Assembly: GCF_000004075.3 (NCBI RefSeq)
Contig: NC_026656.2
Span: forward strand, 13,330,001-13,394,000
DNA length: 64,000 nt
Direction: 5' to 3'
From: Cucumis sativus
Lineage: Eukaryota; Streptophyta; Magnoliopsida; Cucurbitales; Cucurbitaceae
Every line of letters starts with the position of its first letter. Position 1 is the stretch's first letter. The notes under the pieces are model-generated. The model made no database searches. It saw only the letters and a program-made list of their open reading frames with translations, and was not told the origin of the DNA. The translations under genes and the position numbers were made by a program. Positions 61,117 to 64,000 of the stretch are shown here, in pieces.

Positions 61117-62547
61117 AAAGTATGTGATAGATAAATACATGTGAATTATTTTTTGCATTCATATTCATTAACTAATTAGGAAAGAACAAAGATAGAAGCA
61201 CGTTGATAAGTATGCCTAAGAAATTAGACCCACATATGATATGCATATGCCCATCAAATTATCATAAAAAATGGGAAACCAAAATACATCATTACTTGAT
61301 ATGAAAACACAATGGGAATTGTAATAAACAAACAATAGAACCTATATATATATAAAAGAACAGAAAAAAAAGGATTTTGAAGTTGTGATTTGCATATAAT
61401 AGGAATAAAAATAAAACAAATAATTACATTAAAAACACAATTACTATATTTACAATTCTTTTAAATTATTGCTATATACCTAATTATAAAACATAACATT
61501 TTGACTAAATTTAATTCTCCCATCTCCCAATATTGTTTAGTGATGATCCTGCAAAACAAAAGCAAAATAAGAGATTTTTTTTCTTCTTATTATTAAAATT
61601 TGCTCATTTATTAATCAATATAAAAACTACTTCTATCATTTTTCTAGGAAAAATGAAAATCAACAAGGTATTATAGTTAAATTATGAACGTTTAAGCCAA
61701 TTTAAATCCTCTTTATTCATGTATCCGTATTGAAACCATAAGTAAATTTGATTACACGTGTTTAAAGCATGAACAATTTTCAAAATTAATCCCAACTAAT
61801 AATTTAAATTGATTCATTTATGATTTACTAAAATGATGGATCACACAAAGTTTATTCAAACAAAATTGGAATGTATAATTTGATGAAGCTACAAAACCTT
61901 CAAATTTAAATTGAGGAATAAATTAACATCCTCTCTAAAAAAAGATTCATAAATCTCACCCACTATTTTTTTAAAACAAATATTAAAAGTCTAGTAATAT
62001 TGCAAACTTCTAAAGATACGATAGTTTGAAGAAATTGGAAGATTATTTTTTGTAATTTGATCCATAGTTAAGGATGAATTTGAACACTCAAAGTAATTAA
62101 TAAAAATATTAATAAATAATAACAATGAGAATTAGAAGTAAATATTTTTTCTATAAAATGTTCAGATATAAAAATAAGACACATATTAGTTAACTTGTTT
62201 TTAGGACTAAATCAAGATATTTGAAAGTGTATTATTACAATAAAATAAAATCTAGTAGATATAATCCTAAAAAAAAAACATTCCATTTCATATAGTTCAT
62301 GTCAAATAATATCGAGAAACTATAGCAAAATAATAGTACTATATTAGTATGTCATAGTTCATCGTAGATAGATTTAAATATTTTATTATATTTAAAAATA
62401 ACTAAATAATGTATCCAACCATTAAAGTTTAAAATGATATTAAAATACTTCATCATGATATGCTCTATAGTTTCAATTTCAGGAATGATTTATAAATATT
62501 TTAGATGGGAAATGTTCATACCTGTGAAAGTGAATGTATAGTCAACA

Positions 62548-62660
62548 CAAGCATAGCTTAATTGATAAAAGTTTTATACTGTTCACTTTGAAATCGAAGA
62601 TTCGAATTCCCCAGCTCACATATTAAAGTAAGGGGAAAAATGTTATTGATCATATCCTCC
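62548..62660 (+). mobile_element. tRNA-derived SINE fragment
   Basis: Has an A-box-like TAGCTTAATTGATAAAAG (62554-62571) and a B-box-like AGATTCGAATTCC (62598-62610) at tRNA-like spacing, followed by a non-tRNA tail. It cannot form a proper acceptor stem with a CCA end, so it is a retroposed tRNA-like head rather than a tRNA gene. The right end is approximate. Confidence 0.45.
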
Positions 62661-63135
62661 TAACGTTACCATCAGTTTCTCACTAAGTCGCAACAAAAGC
62701 CTCGAATAAGAGGCCGCACAAAAATATCATACTTCTTTACTCTTCTTTGAGCAAAAATACTTGGAAGAAGTAAAAAAAAAACAAACAAATCATCAATGAA
62801 TTCCATTTTAGGCACAAACAAGCTAGAAAGAGCAAAAAAATCCTAACTTCGCTATGCAATATGACCTTTCTGTTGTTTTTTTTTTCCTAAAAAAATCGAT
62901 GACACGACCAAAAAGTTGTACCAAAAACCCAGATCCTAGAATTCTACTTTCAGAGAAATGAGGCCCCAGTTAATAACTTATAAACAAGGTGCATCGTTGA
63001 TCATAATGGGTAAAGTGAAAAAGGCTTCGACATGAATGGGAATTGAATTGAAGAAGGAAAAAAAATTACCTTGTCAGCTATATGTAAATGATGAAAGCTT
63101 GTCTTGGGAGTTTTTCCTTTTTTTTTTTTTTAATG

Positions 63136-63387
63136 CTACAACTGTTGAAAATGCTTAAAATCTTGACAATCAGCTCCGACTTCGTTCAATGACGAGAAGA
63201 GCTTTGGAACAATCTTAGCGAGCATAAGCTTAAATCCAACAGATGTCGAGTTGGGATCACTTTCTACTCTTACAGAAGCATCTTCCGTGAGAGAGCCAAT
63301 TAAGTGACCTTTCATGTATGCATCACAGGCTTTCAGGATGAAATATCCACGCCTCCTAAAATGTTCCTTGATGAGTTCTTCAAAGTC
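63136..63387 (-). CDS. PFU: UBE2O/PFU-type ubiquitin-conjugating enzyme E2, last exon (partial)
   Basis: Terminal coding exon on the minus strand: acceptor CATGAATAG|GAC at 63387, frame open for 83 residues to TAG at 63136. The sequence begins DFEELIKEHFRRRGYFILKA and continues CDAYMKGHLIGSL and VGFKLMLAKIVPKLFSSLNE, ending QDFKHFQQL. These phrases are typical of the C-terminal region of PHO2-family E2 enzymes (UBC23/25/26-type, UBE2O relatives), which lies after the UBC catalytic fold. The catalytic Cys exon lies beyond the right edge. I recall At2g16920 (PFU2) at the matching position in Arabidopsis, which supports the call. Confidence 0.8.
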   Translation of the reverse strand, partial: DFEELIKEHFRRRGYFILKACDAYMKGHLIGSLTEDASVRVESDPNSTSVGFKLMLAKIVPKLFSSLNEVGADCQDFKHFQQL

Positions 63388-64000
63388 CTATTCATGAACA
63401 AACTTCAAATAGTCAAACATAATATTTAAGTGAATATATCAATTGGAAAATAATTACATCATGAACTTCCTGAGTCAGCACAAATAAAATGTCAAAACAC
63501 AAAACAAAAACCATCATGATTGAGCAAGCATAAGGCAATGCAATATCTGAACCCATTTAGGAGGATAGTGGAAAAAAGGTAATCATATTTCCTACGGCAT
63601 GAAAATTAGAGAATTCAAATAAGCAACCCATTTGCTAAAAATATAGTATAACTAATTGGATTAAAAAATAGACCCATGGTCATATCCTGTCAAAGAGCTA
63701 ACATATATGCTCAAAATAAAATATTATGGAGCATGGAGAATAGTGACCGACTCAATGTGGAACTAACTATATGACAGGATGGATGCAAAATGTGTGAGAG
63801 AGAGTCATTTGAATATATAGAAAAACTACGTAGTTTAATGGGAACAAACAAACAATTAGCCCATGATGGCTTTCATCCCCTTTTGCAGTTTTCAGTTATT
63901 ATTTAAAAGTAAGTTTCCATCTGAAGGGGCAAAAGAAAGAAAGAAACTCGAGATACGTTCTAGACTTTTTAATGTATGTCATTGAGAGATTGTGGTCCAA
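63388..64000 (-). other. Intron of the PFU-type E2 gene
   Basis: The sequence upstream of the last E2 exon has no coding signal on either strand, so it is most simply the preceding intron running off the window. The donor is not visible. Confidence 0.55.

Larger units (their letters stand above)
60303..63135. other. AT-rich intergenic region
   Basis: The beginning is the DUF1279 3' UTR (AATAAA near 60471). A direct duplication lies at 61007-61116 and a SINE or tRNA-like piece at 62548-62660. The stretch 62320-62400 resembles the GATAGA repeat. No protein-coding gene is seen. Confidence 0.6.

Noticed and set aside
62548-62660. Functional tRNA gene
   Set aside because: The A and B boxes are degenerate and no acceptor stem can be paired.
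1-64000. CRISPR arrays, bacterial operons, phage or integrated viral genes
   Set aside because: No spaced identical repeats with unique spacers and no viral or prokaryotic coding signatures; the window is ordinary plant nuclear DNA.

Overview
The window is plant nuclear DNA: very AT-rich, with intron-containing genes (up to 13 exons) separated by gaps of up to about 6 kb that are full of transposon remnants and microsatellites. Several dispersed repeats look like families I remember from cucurbit genomes (Cucumis and relatives), so a cucurbit is my best guess for the source. That is an inference from memory, not a search.

Layout, left to right. 104-361 (+): last two exons of a ROP/RAC small GTPase. 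5528-8461 (+): USP-domain plus receptor-like cytoplasmic kinase, with a possible splice-dependent uORF in its leader. 11885-13723 (+): group F bZIP zinc-deficiency regulator (bZIP19/23 type) with an intact Cys/His zinc-sensor region. 18597-19501 (+): BOI-related RING E3 ligase. 24607-27061 (+): phosphatidylinositol synthase, 10 coding exons. 31461-27840 (-): plastid NiCoT/UreH-like metal transporter. 37460-43222 (+): HGSNAT-like membrane acyltransferase, 13 coding exons. 47174-45302 (-): splicing factor SYF2. 53006-49847 (-): PEARLI 4 family protein. 59207-58433 (-): phytocyanin. 59865-60302 (+): DUF1279/FAM210-like membrane protein. 63387-63136 (-): last exon of a UBE2O/PFU-type E2 enzyme that runs off the right edge.

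All splice models were made by hand. Every internal junction uses GT-AG and keeps the reading frame, and each joined product matches its family from end to end. The order ROP, USP-kinase, bZIP19/23, RING, Ni transporter, SYF2, PEARLI 4, PFU E2 is, from memory, also the order on two duplicated Arabidopsis segments (around At4g35020-35110 and At2g16750-16920). This block is therefore probably anciently conserved.

The genes do not form one pathway. Two concern metals (the zinc-sensing bZIP and the Ni/Co-type transporter), two are ubiquitin enzymes, and two are membrane-lipid or GTPase signalling genes. The most unusual observation is that SYF2 and the neighbouring PEARLI 4 gene both begin with a 124-nt coding exon ending in phase 1. 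That exon encodes the same C-x7-H-x-C-x3-C motif around SNPYH at identical residue numbers, and the PEARLI 4 gene carries a second copy on a symmetric phase 1-1 exon. This suggests an exon-borne Cys/His module duplicated between neighbouring genes.
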